DNA of 12,190 nt from Euryarchaeota archaeon UBA105 (GTDB lineage Archaea; Thermoplasmatota; Poseidoniia; Poseidoniales; Thalassarchaeaceae), in NCBI GenBank assembly GCA_002496905.1, contig DALV01000104.1, forward strand, positions 1 to 12,190, given 5' to 3'. Under the pieces are notes generated by a model. It saw nothing but the letters and a program-made list of their open reading frames with translations, did not search any database and was not told the origin of the DNA. Below, piece by piece: positions 6,492-12,002 of this stretch (positions are counted from its first letter, which is position 1; every line of letters begins with the position of its first letter). The translations under genes were made by a program, and so were the position numbers.

Positions 6492-8516
6492 ATGGGAGAG
6501 GATTGCTGTGACCACGACCATGGCCCAGAGGGCCATGTGCATATAGGTCAACACGTGACTAAAGCCCCGGTCTTGGAGGCTGAATTAGTCCTCGAAGACG
6601 ATTCTCCCGAAATTCCTTCTAGCGAGATTCCCCCAGTTGGAGAGGTCATCGGGGAATTACTAGATTCAGCAGGAATAGAAAAGAGAGGCTTAGCACTCGC
6701 CGCTGGTGCATTAGCAGTTGTCGGTATTCTCCTAGCAGTCATACTTCAATCTGTAATTTTCGATGAGATCGTTGACGAGGTTAAGCAAGAACTCGGAATA
6801 TACGAGAGAGTTCCGGTATGGGAACGAAGTGAGTGGCCATACATCACGGACCAACCATATTCCTTCGTCATGGAGTTTGGTCCATACACTCTAAAGGAAA
6901 CTGAGAATGATTGGAACTCCAGCCATCACTTCGTTGAATTTGATTTACCTCTCTCAGAAGGAGGTGCTGCTCCGAATGGTAAGGTCAGCCTAGGACTTTG
7001 GCTTCCGGACGTTCCGGAAGGAGTCAAAGTACCTGTAATCGCAGAATTCGGTCCTTATTTCGATGAAGCTTCGGTTCAAACTGGTCCGGTTGAACAACCA
7101 GGAACATGGCTCGGTAGCATGATAATTGATCAGATTTTACCTCATGGTTATGCATTTGCTCAAGTTTCTGTAATGGGTACAGGACGTTCAAATCACTGTA
7201 TGGATTTGATGGGTAATGCCGAGCAATTAGGGGTTGACGCAGCAGTCACATGGCTTGGCACGCAGGATTGGTCGAATGGACGAGTTGCCATGATCGGCAA
7301 GTCATACGATGGATCAACCCCTTGGCAAGCGGCAACATTCGGTAATGAGCACCTTGCGACAATTGTTCCAATCTCAGGGCTCATTGGTGTAATGGAGTTG
7401 ATGTGGAAGAACGGATCATCTGAGGCTCGAGCACCAATTATGCACAATGGAGTATATGGCTCGTATGGAATTGATGGAGATACAGAAGATATTGGCAATA
7501 TGTGTCCCGATTACATCATCGGTCCGGGAACCGGCGTGGCTGCTTGGATGTGGGGTGGTGAAGCAGCGGGAACATATTGGAAGGAACGATATTTCCTAGA
7601 CCGAGTTTTAGCTAATTACGAAGGTTCAGTCTACTTAATCCAAGGGATGCATGACTGGAATGTCGACCCACACATGGCGGTTCCAGTAATCAATCAACTC
7701 AAAGATGCGGGAATCGAAGCCAAGGGGCTGTTTGGACAATGGGATCATGATTATCCCGACCGTCCGGATTACCATTTCGACAGGTCGGGAGAAGGTCGAG
7801 GCCGTGAGGGGTACCCTCAAATGACTCGATTTGATTGGATGCAAGACCTTCTAGAATGGTTTGATTACTATCTCTTAGACAAGGGAGAGAAACCAGGTCT
7901 ATGGGTTGAAATTCAAACTAACCAAGGGCAGTGGCGTCTAGAGGACCGATACCCGCCAGAAGGAATGACGACCCTTGCCCTTGACCTAGGCGGTGCTCTC
8001 ATGAATGTTGCAGGCACTACTACAATTCTACCAAACGGTGCAACCGGCCCTGTTTATGAGACCAAACCTCTGGATCAAGATGTTTGGATTGCTGGACTTC
8101 CAAGACTCCACATCGATGTATCCACCGCAACAGTTGGTGGACAAATTTACGCATTACTGGAAGACTGTAACGAGAATGGCTCATGTATCCATATTGGTCA
8201 TGCAATCATGGACCTGCGCTATCACGAAGGTGGCACAGATGAGCAAACATGGTTGCCAATAATTGAGACAATCAACGCCAAGATGGAATTCTTCACATTG
8301 GATGCTCAAATCTCCGCTGGTCACACGATAAAACTCAGTCTAGCCAGCACTGGAGAGGATTATCTTCCGGCCTCTACTAGTTCTGTTGTAACCATTCAAG
8401 AGGGGGCCGGTTCAAATCTTCTGCTAGATTTAATCGATCCTAGTGAAAAGATTCTATTTGATCCGCCAAAGTGTACACACAATGCTTGTACTGATTGGAC
8501 CAATCAAACAATCTGA
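6492..8516 (+). CDS. Membrane-anchored S15/CocE-family serine hydrolase (X-Pro dipeptidyl-peptidase-like)
   Basis: A 674-residue protein. The N-terminus (1-64) is acidic and begins with a Cys/His-rich cluster (C5, C6, H8, H10, H15, H17, H21). Residues 66-90 are one membrane segment preceded by KR, so the bulk should face outward (type II topology). An alpha/beta-hydrolase fold spans about 165-465: nucleophile elbow GKSYDG with Ser271, Asp388 in QGMHDWNVDPH and His419 in GQWDHDYPD, giving a complete catalytic triad in the S15 order. A C-terminal beta-sandwich (about 490-655) is typical of X-Pro dipeptidyl-peptidases, cocaine esterase and glutaryl-acylases. The family covers peptidases and ester or amide hydrolases, so the exact substrate is open; an outward peptidase working on proteinaceous organic matter is a reasonable inference. 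It lies between ndk and the cold-shock gene on the opposite strand, with only 4 bp to the convergent cold-shock stop codon. ATG 6492 has no close ribosome-binding site. Confidence 0.9.
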   Translation: MGEDCCDHDHGPEGHVHIGQHVTKAPVLEAELVLEDDSPEIPSSEIPPVGEVIGELLDSAGIEKRGLALAAGALAVVGILLAVILQSVIFDEIVDEVKQELGIYERVPVWERSEWPYITDQPYSFVMEFGPYTLKETENDWNSSHHFVEFDLPLSEGGAAPNGKVSLGLWLPDVPEGVKVPVIAEFGPYFDEASVQTGPVEQPGTWLGSMIIDQILPHGYAFAQVSVMGTGRSNHCMDLMGNAEQLGVDAAVTWLGTQDWSNGRVAMIGKSYDGSTPWQAATFGNEHLATIVPISGLIGVMELMWKNGSSEARAPIMHNGVYGSYGIDGDTEDIGNMCPDYIIGPGTGVAAWMWGGEAAGTYWKERYFLDRVLANYEGSVYLIQGMHDWNVDPHMAVPVINQLKDAGIEAKGLFGQWDHDYPDRPDYHFDRSGEGRGREGYPQMTRFDWMQDLLEWFDYYLLDKGEKPGLWVEIQTNQGQWRLEDRYPPEGMTTLALDLGGALMNVAGTTTILPNGATGPVYETKPLDQDVWIAGLPRLHIDVSTATVGGQIYALLEDCNENGSCIHIGHAIMDLRYHEGGTDEQTWLPIIETINAKMEFFTLDAQISAGHTIKLSLASTGEDYLPASTSSVVTIQEGAGSNLLLDLIDPSEKILFDPPKCTHNACTDWTNQTI

Positions 8517-8520
8517 ATAT

Positions 8521-8712
8521 TCAGTTAGTTTTCTTGACGTTGACTGCGTTTGGACCTTTTGGCCCTTCACCAATTTCGTATTCGACGGTATCACCGTCAT
8601 TGATTTCTCCTTCCACCTGACTCTTGTGGACGAAGAGGTCCTCTCCATCTTCTTGCTCTATGAATCCGTAACCCTTTATTCTGTTGAACCACTTAACTGT
8701 ACCTTCAGCCAT
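8521..8712 (-). CDS. Cold-shock domain protein (CspA type)
   Basis: A 63-residue single-domain OB-fold protein that binds single-stranded RNA and DNA and acts as an RNA chaperone. It opens MAEGTVKWFNRIKGYGFIE; RNP1 is KGYGFIEQE (13-21) and RNP2 is DLFVHKSQVEG (25-35), followed by DGDTVEYEIGEGPKGPNAVNV, the standard bacterial CspA layout. Such proteins are frequent in bacteria and patchy in archaea, so transfer from bacteria in the lineage's past is likely. The N-terminal start is conserved, so ATG 8712 is secure even though no ribosome-binding site is visible. A TATA-like AAGTAGTATG at 8740-8731 is close enough for a leaderless message. It sits between L24e and the hydrolase gene, on the ribosomal-gene strand; it could also be read through from L24e, 66 bp upstream. 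Confidence 0.97.
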   Translation of the reverse strand: MAEGTVKWFNRIKGYGFIEQEDGEDLFVHKSQVEGEINDGDTVEYEIGEGPKGPNAVNVKKTN

Positions 8713-8778
8713 AATTCACTACCGGAAAACCATACTACTTGATGTAGCGGGTTAGGAATTCTAGCCCAAGGGCTGTAT
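8713..8778 (-). promoter_or_regulatory. L24e-csp gap: TATA-like box and short palindrome
   Basis: The minus strand holds a TATA-like AAGTAGTATG (8740-8731), 19-28 bp before the cold-shock ATG. The palindrome-like AGCCC-AA-GGGCT lies at 8763-8774, a few bases after the L24e stop codon. The arms are only 5 bp with a 2-nt centre, so a stable RNA hairpin is doubtful; it may be a protein-binding site or chance. Confidence 0.3.
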
Positions 8779-8970
8779 TTACTTGATTCCGCCTTTTTCG
8801 TATCGGCGAGTCCACTTTAATCGGCGTGGATTACGCTTGAGATTCAAGTGATTCTTGCGTGCCTTACTATCCTTGAACCAAAAGACAGTACCATCGCGCT
8901 TGATGAACATCATTCCGGTGCCCGGTTCGATTTCTTCGTGGGTGAAATTACAGACTCTTCGCTCTGGCAT
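8779..8970 (-). CDS. rpl24e: Ribosomal protein L24e (zinc-finger cysteines mostly lost)
   Basis: A 63-residue large-subunit protein. The L24e signature is clear: RRVCNFTHEEIEPGTGMMF (4-22), RDGTVFWF (25-32), SKARKNHLNLKRNPRRLKWT (35-54). Archaeal L24e normally carries a C-x2-C...C-x3-C zinc site (RxCxFCG and FCSSKCxKN). Here only Cys7 remains: the second position is Thr10, and the third and fourth are Lys33 and Ala37, so zinc cannot be bound in the usual way. The core fold motifs are intact, so the protein is probably functional. ATG 8970 is chosen because GAGGTG (8982-8977) precedes it by 6 nt and because the family starts there; a longer GTG frame from 9009 would overlap S28e by 29 bases and adds residues foreign to the family. 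The S28e stop codon overlaps this ribosome-binding site (TGAGGTG), tying the two genes tightly. Confidence 0.95.
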   Translation of the reverse strand: MPERRVCNFTHEEIEPGTGMMFIKRDGTVFWFKDSKARKNHLNLKRNPRRLKWTRRYEKGGIK

Positions 8971-8976
8971 TACAAT

Positions 8977-8982
8977 CACCTC
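8977..8982 (-). promoter_or_regulatory. Ribosome-binding site GAGGTG of L24e
   Basis: GAGGTG six bases before ATG 8970, overlapping the S28e TGA stop (8983-8981). This decides the short L24e start and suggests that ribosomes finishing S28e re-initiate on L24e. Confidence 0.75.
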
Positions 8983-9202
8983 ATCGAGCACTGAGGCGAC
9001 GGGCTTCACGACCTGTATCCTTCAGCATCAGAATATCGCCGATCCTTACCGGACCGACTACGTTACGAGTAATTATGCGACCAACGTCGCGCGGGTTAGG
9101 TGCGTCATTTACACGCACCTTGACTTGTGTAGCCTCACCAGTCATACCGGTGCGGCCAACAATTTCTACGACCTCTGCGGGCCATGCTTCGACTTCTGCC
9201 AT
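8981..9202 (-). CDS. rps28e: Ribosomal protein S28e
   Basis: A 73-residue small-subunit OB-fold protein found in archaea and eukaryotes. Family features are PAEVVEIVGRTGMTGEATQVKVRV (8-31), the RIITRNVVGPVRIGDILML core (42-60) and the characteristic REARRL C-terminal tail. ATG 9202 is preceded by GGAGGA with a 7-nt gap. It lies 33 bp after L7Ae and 10 bp before L24e, the standard archaeal L7Ae-S28e-L24e order, and is surely co-transcribed with them. Confidence 0.97.
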   Translation of the reverse strand: MAEVEAWPAEVVEIVGRTGMTGEATQVKVRVNDAPNPRDVGRIITRNVVGPVRIGDILMLKDTGREARRLSAR

Positions 9203-9235
9203 CTGACTTCCTCCGTTATTTCCAATTCAGTTACT

Positions 9236-9616
9236 TCAGGCAGACAGAGTCTCGAAGTGTCCTTTGACTTCATTGAAGCGCTCAGCGCCATCCTTGCTAA
9301 CGTCCATGACTGCTATTGCAGCTGTACGGGTACCTGTTGGCATTCCAGCAGCCTCAGCCAAATAGGCTTGGTCTTCTACGTAAATGAATGGGATTTCCTT
9401 TTCTTTGCAAATCATTGGGATGTGTGCTAAAAGTTCACCAGGGTTGACGTTTTCTGCCATAACTACCATCTGCGCTGTTCCGCGCTCGGCAGCCTTGGTT
9501 ACTTCGTTAGCACCTCTCTTTAGTGCGCCGCGTCCGTCCTTTCCTAGGGCCTTTACCATCTCATAGACTTGCTCTTGCACGTCTTGTGGGGTCTCATATG
9601 CTATGTGTACACTCAT
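9236..9616 (-). CDS. rpl7ae: Ribosomal protein L7Ae
   Basis: A 126-residue RNA-binding protein that recognises kink-turns. In archaea it is a 50S protein and also a core part of box C/D and H/ACA RNPs and of RNase P. Visible signatures: LKRGANEVTKAAERGTAQMVVMAENV (32-57), HIPMICKEKEIPFIYV (65-80) and LAEAAGMPTGTRTAAI (86-101). The longest frame begins at GTG 9625, but that GTG sits inside the ribosome-binding site GAGGAGTG (9630-9623); ATG 9616 gives the usual family length. It is the first gene of the L7Ae-S28e-L24e group, with its own TATA box upstream. Confidence 0.97.
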   Translation of the reverse strand: MSVHIAYETPQDVQEQVYEMVKALGKDGRGALKRGANEVTKAAERGTAQMVVMAENVNPGELLAHIPMICKEKEIPFIYVEDQAYLAEAAGMPTGTRTAAIAVMDVSKDGAERFNEVKGHFETLSA

Positions 9617-9622
9617 TGGATT

Positions 9623-9670
9623 CACTCCTCATGTGGGGTAGTCCGGCGCACGGCGTGGCTGATATAAACG
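9623..9670 (-). promoter_or_regulatory. Promoter and ribosome-binding site of the L7Ae-S28e-L24e operon
   Basis: On the minus strand TTTATATC (9668-9661) is a good archaeal TATA box about 48 bp before ATG 9616. Transcription would start near 9639 and give a leader of about 23 nt containing GAGGAG at 9630-9625. The spacing is coherent for a separate ribosomal-protein promoter despite the prs-193-residue gene pair upstream on the same strand. Confidence 0.6.
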
Positions 9671-9681
9671 CAGCGGATTAC

Positions 9682-10263
9682 CTACGGTAATTGTTCAACG
9701 CTCTCAATTATCGAACGCAAACGCACTGATGAGGGCTTCTTTGGCGGCTCACTAAATCCAAAACATGCGCTGATTTCAAAATTTGAGGGATTTCCCAAAT
9801 CAACTCCTTCACATACTGCAGAAGAATGTTTGATTTTCGAAAGAGAATAGATACAGTACCATTCCCTTAGTCCATTACAGGTCAATCCATGTGTACTAGT
9901 TCCGAAGAATGCCTTGGCAAACCATTGTTCCACTGTTGAGATAAACCATCTTGGTCTTGGAATGGGTAATCCAAATTCCATCCCCCAGTGTAATTTGATA
10001 TTCAATGGTGGTGCTTCAATTTCGATACTTTTTGATTGTCTAATTACTTCTATTGGGACGATATGTACTTCTTCAAAATTATACAAAGCTGAGACATAGT
10101 CTGCGTGTTTTTGACTTGGAGAAAGTAATACTCGGGCGCCATCCGGTTTAGCCCACATTACATTAGTGAAGGAACCTAGTGGTGATTTCTTCCAATCTCC
10201 AACTACAATTCTGTCGCCACTGGCGAAACCAGAAGAAGAAATTCTACCCTCAAAGATATCCAT
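9682..10263 (-). CDS. Conserved-looking protein of unknown function, 193 residues
   Basis: No function can be assigned. The N-terminal half carries well-formed motifs, FEGRISSSGFASGDRIVVGDW (4-24), SPLGSFTNVMWAKPDGARVLLSP (27-49) and YNFEEVHIVPIEV (61-73), which resemble a family of uncharacterised proteins I associate with actinobacteria and some archaea; this is a memory-based match, not a search. The middle holds LHWGMEFGLPIPRPRWFISTVEQWFAKAFFG (91-121) with many aromatics, then GLREWYCIYSLSKIK (131-145). The C-terminus is basic and low in motifs. No signal peptide or clear membrane segment is seen; it has three cysteines (129, 137, 151) and a fourth at 167. Its ATG follows the PRPP synthase stop by 2 bp, so translation is probably coupled and the protein may serve a PRPP-related or nucleotide-related role, which is inference from position only. 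Confidence 0.85.
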   Translation of the reverse strand: MDIFEGRISSSGFASGDRIVVGDWKKSPLGSFTNVMWAKPDGARVLLSPSQKHADYVSALYNFEEVHIVPIEVIRQSKSIEIEAPPLNIKLHWGMEFGLPIPRPRWFISTVEQWFAKAFFGTSTHGLTCNGLREWYCIYSLSKIKHSSAVCEGVDLGNPSNFEISACFGFSEPPKKPSSVRLRSIIESVEQLP

Positions 10264-10265
10264 GA

Positions 10266-11195
10266 TTATCCCATGAGGTTCTTTAGACCACGAGCGAGAG
10301 CGGGAGCTGAACTTACTACAGCCCTAGGGTTTGGAAGAGAATCTGTGCTGTGCACTCCATCTACGTGATTAGATAGACGAGAAATCGCACCTGCAGTGAA
10401 CAAACCATGGGTACAGGCGGCATGAACTTCTGTAGCGCCTTGTCTGTGAAGGGCATCACTCGCCCTACAAATTGTACCACCAGTACTAATCATATCATCG
10501 ACAATCGCAACAATCTTTCCGTTTACATCGAGATCTTTGGGTGTGTGTTCAATTGTATGGGCATCGATTCTAGTCTTCTCGAGATAACTGAAATCCCATC
10601 CACCAATTGTCGCTACTTCGGTTGCCCGATCAATAGCTCCCTTGTCAGGGCTCAAGATGAAATCAGGATCGACCTCTTTTGATAATCTAGCCGCAATCTC
10701 TGGCATCGCGCTAACAAATTCAACAGGGACGGATAAATCCTCGAGGATTGCGGGTGCATGAAGGTCGAGAATAGCGATTCCATCACAACAGCGTGCTAGC
10801 ATCTCTCCAATAACCCGCGCACTTACAGCCTCACCAGGCGAGAATCTCTTGTCTTGACGAGAGTATCCAAAGTATGGTATCGCCAAAAAGAGGCCAGGGC
10901 CGACATCAGGGAGACTTTGTGGCTCCTCATTCTTGTAATTTGAAAGGTCTCCTGCTCTTACAGAAGCAATAGCCTCCAATAGTAGGATAGTTTCGAGCAC
11001 ACCTGAGTCTGGATAGGTGTTTGATACCAATACAACAGGCTCGCTACGGACCGATTCTATGGATTTGGATGGTACTCTAACATAACCCTCTCCATCGGGA
11101 AATCTTCGAGTGATTAATTCGACATGTTGCATCCCCAATAACGGGGCCAAAGCCTCTGCAATCGCTCGGCCTGAGGAACCACTCACAACCGGCAT
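10266..11195 (-). CDS. prs: Ribose-phosphate pyrophosphokinase (PRPP synthase)
   Basis: A 309-residue enzyme making PRPP from ribose 5-phosphate and ATP for purine, pyrimidine, His and Trp synthesis; cytosolic. Visible motifs: RRFPDGEGYVRV (30-41), the ATP region IPYFGYSRQDKRFSPGE (106-122), LDLHAP (144-149), SPDKGAIDRA (182-191), flexible loop EKTRID (206-211) and the PRPP loop IVDDMISTGGT (231-241), then THGLF (262-266). The sequence and length fit the archaeal type rather than the bacterial class I enzyme. A hydrophilic insertion of about 16 residues (near 82-99, SNYKNEEPQSLPD) precedes the conserved IPYFGYSRQD strand, where most relatives have only a short turn. ATG 11195 begins directly at the MxVVSGSS strand typical of the family. 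The 193-residue gene follows after 2 bp. Transcription diverges from the tRNA-Ile gene. Confidence 0.95.
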   Translation of the reverse strand: MPVVSGSSGRAIAEALAPLLGMQHVELITRRFPDGEGYVRVPSKSIESVRSEPVVLVSNTYPDSGVLETILLLEAIASVRAGDLSNYKNEEPQSLPDVGPGLFLAIPYFGYSRQDKRFSPGEAVSARVIGEMLARCCDGIAILDLHAPAILEDLSVPVEFVSAMPEIAARLSKEVDPDFILSPDKGAIDRATEVATIGGWDFSYLEKTRIDAHTIEHTPKDLDVNGKIVAIVDDMISTGGTICRASDALHRQGATEVHAACTHGLFTAGAISRLSNHVDGVHSTDSLPNPRAVVSSAPALARGLKNLMG

Positions 11196-11308
11196 GAGTG
11201 AACTGCGCGAGTAGCGAGTCCTTCATGACTTCTCCGATTGGCATTCAACAAGGAATAAAGCCAGATGGGCATATTCAAAATGGGTATGCTTCTCGCGGGT
11301 TTGCTCAG
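11196..11308. promoter_or_regulatory. Divergent region between prs and tRNA-Ile
   Basis: This 113-bp gap should hold both promoters. For the tRNA, TTCAAAA at 11274-11280 lies about 30 bp before the first tRNA base and is an acceptable TATA-like box. For prs, the minus strand has CTTTATTCC at about 11260-11252, roughly 60 bp before the ATG. Both boxes are weak matches. Confidence 0.35.
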
Positions 11309-11386
11309 GGGCGTGTAGCTTAGCTTGGCTGGAGCACCCGGCTGATAACCGGGAGGCCGCAGGTTCAAATCCTGCCATGCCCACCA
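11309..11386 (+). tRNA. tRNA-Ile (anticodon GAT), CCA encoded
   Basis: A full cloverleaf can be drawn. Acceptor GGGCGTG (11309-11315) pairs with CATGCCC (11376-11382), one G-U. The D stem GCTT pairs with GAGC (11318-11321, 11332-11335). The anticodon stem CCCGG pairs with CCGGG (11337-11341, 11349-11353) around loop CTGATAA, giving anticodon GAT at 11344-11346. The variable region is 5 nt, and the T stem GCAGG pairs with CCTGC (11359-11363, 11371-11375) around loop TTCAAAT. The discriminator is A11383 and the CCA end (11384-11386) is encoded. No intron is present. It decodes ATC and ATT and stands alone, not inside an rRNA operon. Confidence 0.97.
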
Positions 11387-11391
11387 TTCCA

Positions 11392-11408
11392 ACTTCCACA
11401 GTGGAAGT
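11392..11408. terminator. 7-bp inverted repeat between tRNA-Ile and a convergent gene
   Basis: ACTTCCA (11392-11398), a CAG centre and TGGAAGT (11402-11408) form a perfect palindrome five bases after the tRNA CCA end and 16 bases before the stop codon of the convergent 192-residue gene. The position fits a transcript end or processing signal serving both directions; there is no T-run beside it, so this is not proven. Confidence 0.35.
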
Positions 11409-11423
11409 AAGATTCAGTGATAC

Positions 11424-12002
11424 TTACTCAGAATCGCCGTTTAACTGTAAATAACTGGGTAAAGTAACCAATCTTTTGAGAGTACAGCGCAGAATCAATT
11501 CGTCCAAGAAGGCGGTAGTTCTGGCCAATTGCTTGACGGGAATAATCAGTTGTTCAGGCAGGTTATACTTGCGTCGCAAGATAGCGTGGGTATTGATAAC
11601 AACACCACGGTATGTTCGTTTAACTTTGACAAATCCTGCAACATTCCCGATGTCGATGCCATCATTGTCCATGACAGCACGGTCGACCAATTCATCTGGC
11701 GCCCAAAGTTGTTCGTCGATACGAATAGTATTTCGCCACCTGCGTTGCAATTCTCTCATCGACTTCGAGAGTTTCACACCTCCATCGGGCCTTATGCTGT
11801 GCACCAACTCTTTCGATAATGGTGCATGTTCAGCTGGCTTTCGCATATATTCGCCCGCGACATCATCTACGACTTCAAGCCGCATTGATTTAACAAATTC
11901 ATCTCGCGGATGAGATCTCTCTCCGGTAATCACGCCAACAAGTGTATCTCCGACGTAAACCTCTCTCTGAAGTAATTCCTGGATTCGGTATTCTTCGCTC
12001 AT
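11424..12002 (-). CDS. Uncharacterised protein, possibly PRC-barrel-like
   Basis: A 192-residue soluble protein with no signal peptide or membrane segment. Residues about 13-45 (REVYVGDTLVGVITGE, then MRLEVVDD) and 108-136 (DRAVMDNDGIDIGNVAGFVKV, then YRGVVI) each look like the short beta-barrel strands of a PRC-barrel: a residue switch, a Gly-containing turn and a hydrophobic strand. A charged, Arg-rich helix lies between them (79-95). The C-terminal part (about 138-185) is helical with NLPEQLIIPVKQLARTTAFLDELILR. PRC-barrel proteins in archaea act in RNA metabolism or cell division; neither role can be chosen here, and the family match itself is tentative. ATG 12002 has GAGGG with a gap of about 6 nt. 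It is convergent with the tRNA gene and has a long AT-rich upstream region, so it is probably transcribed alone. Confidence 0.75.
   Translation of the reverse strand: MSEEYRIQELLQREVYVGDTLVGVITGERSHPRDEFVKSMRLEVVDDVAGEYMRKPAEHAPLSKELVHSIRPDGGVKLSKSMRELQRRWRNTIRIDEQLWAPDELVDRAVMDNDGIDIGNVAGFVKVKRTYRGVVINTHAILRRKYNLPEQLIIPVKQLARTTAFLDELILRCTLKRLVTLPSYLQLNGDSE

Noticed and set aside
8443..8742. 99-residue plus-strand frame over the hydrolase end and csp
   Set aside because: It is out of frame with the hydrolase and antisense to a secure cold-shock gene; the sequence has no coherent motif.
8971..9009. GTG start at 9009 for L24e
   Set aside because: It would overlap S28e by 29 bases and add 13 residues absent from the family; GAGGTG points to ATG 8970.
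8855..9430. 191-residue plus-strand frame across L24e, S28e and L7Ae
   Set aside because: It lies opposite three clear ribosomal protein genes, has no domain-like features and is a shadow of their codon usage.
11183..11392. Minus-strand 69-residue frame containing WWAWQDLNLRPPGYQPGAPA
   Set aside because: This is the antisense reading of the tRNA-Ile gene, a well-known source of false protein annotations; the cloverleaf on the plus strand explains the DNA.
11476..11913. 145-residue plus-strand frame opposite the 192-residue gene
   Set aside because: The minus-strand frame has a start, a GAGGG ribosome-binding site and more protein-like composition; the plus frame is Ser/Arg-rich without structure.
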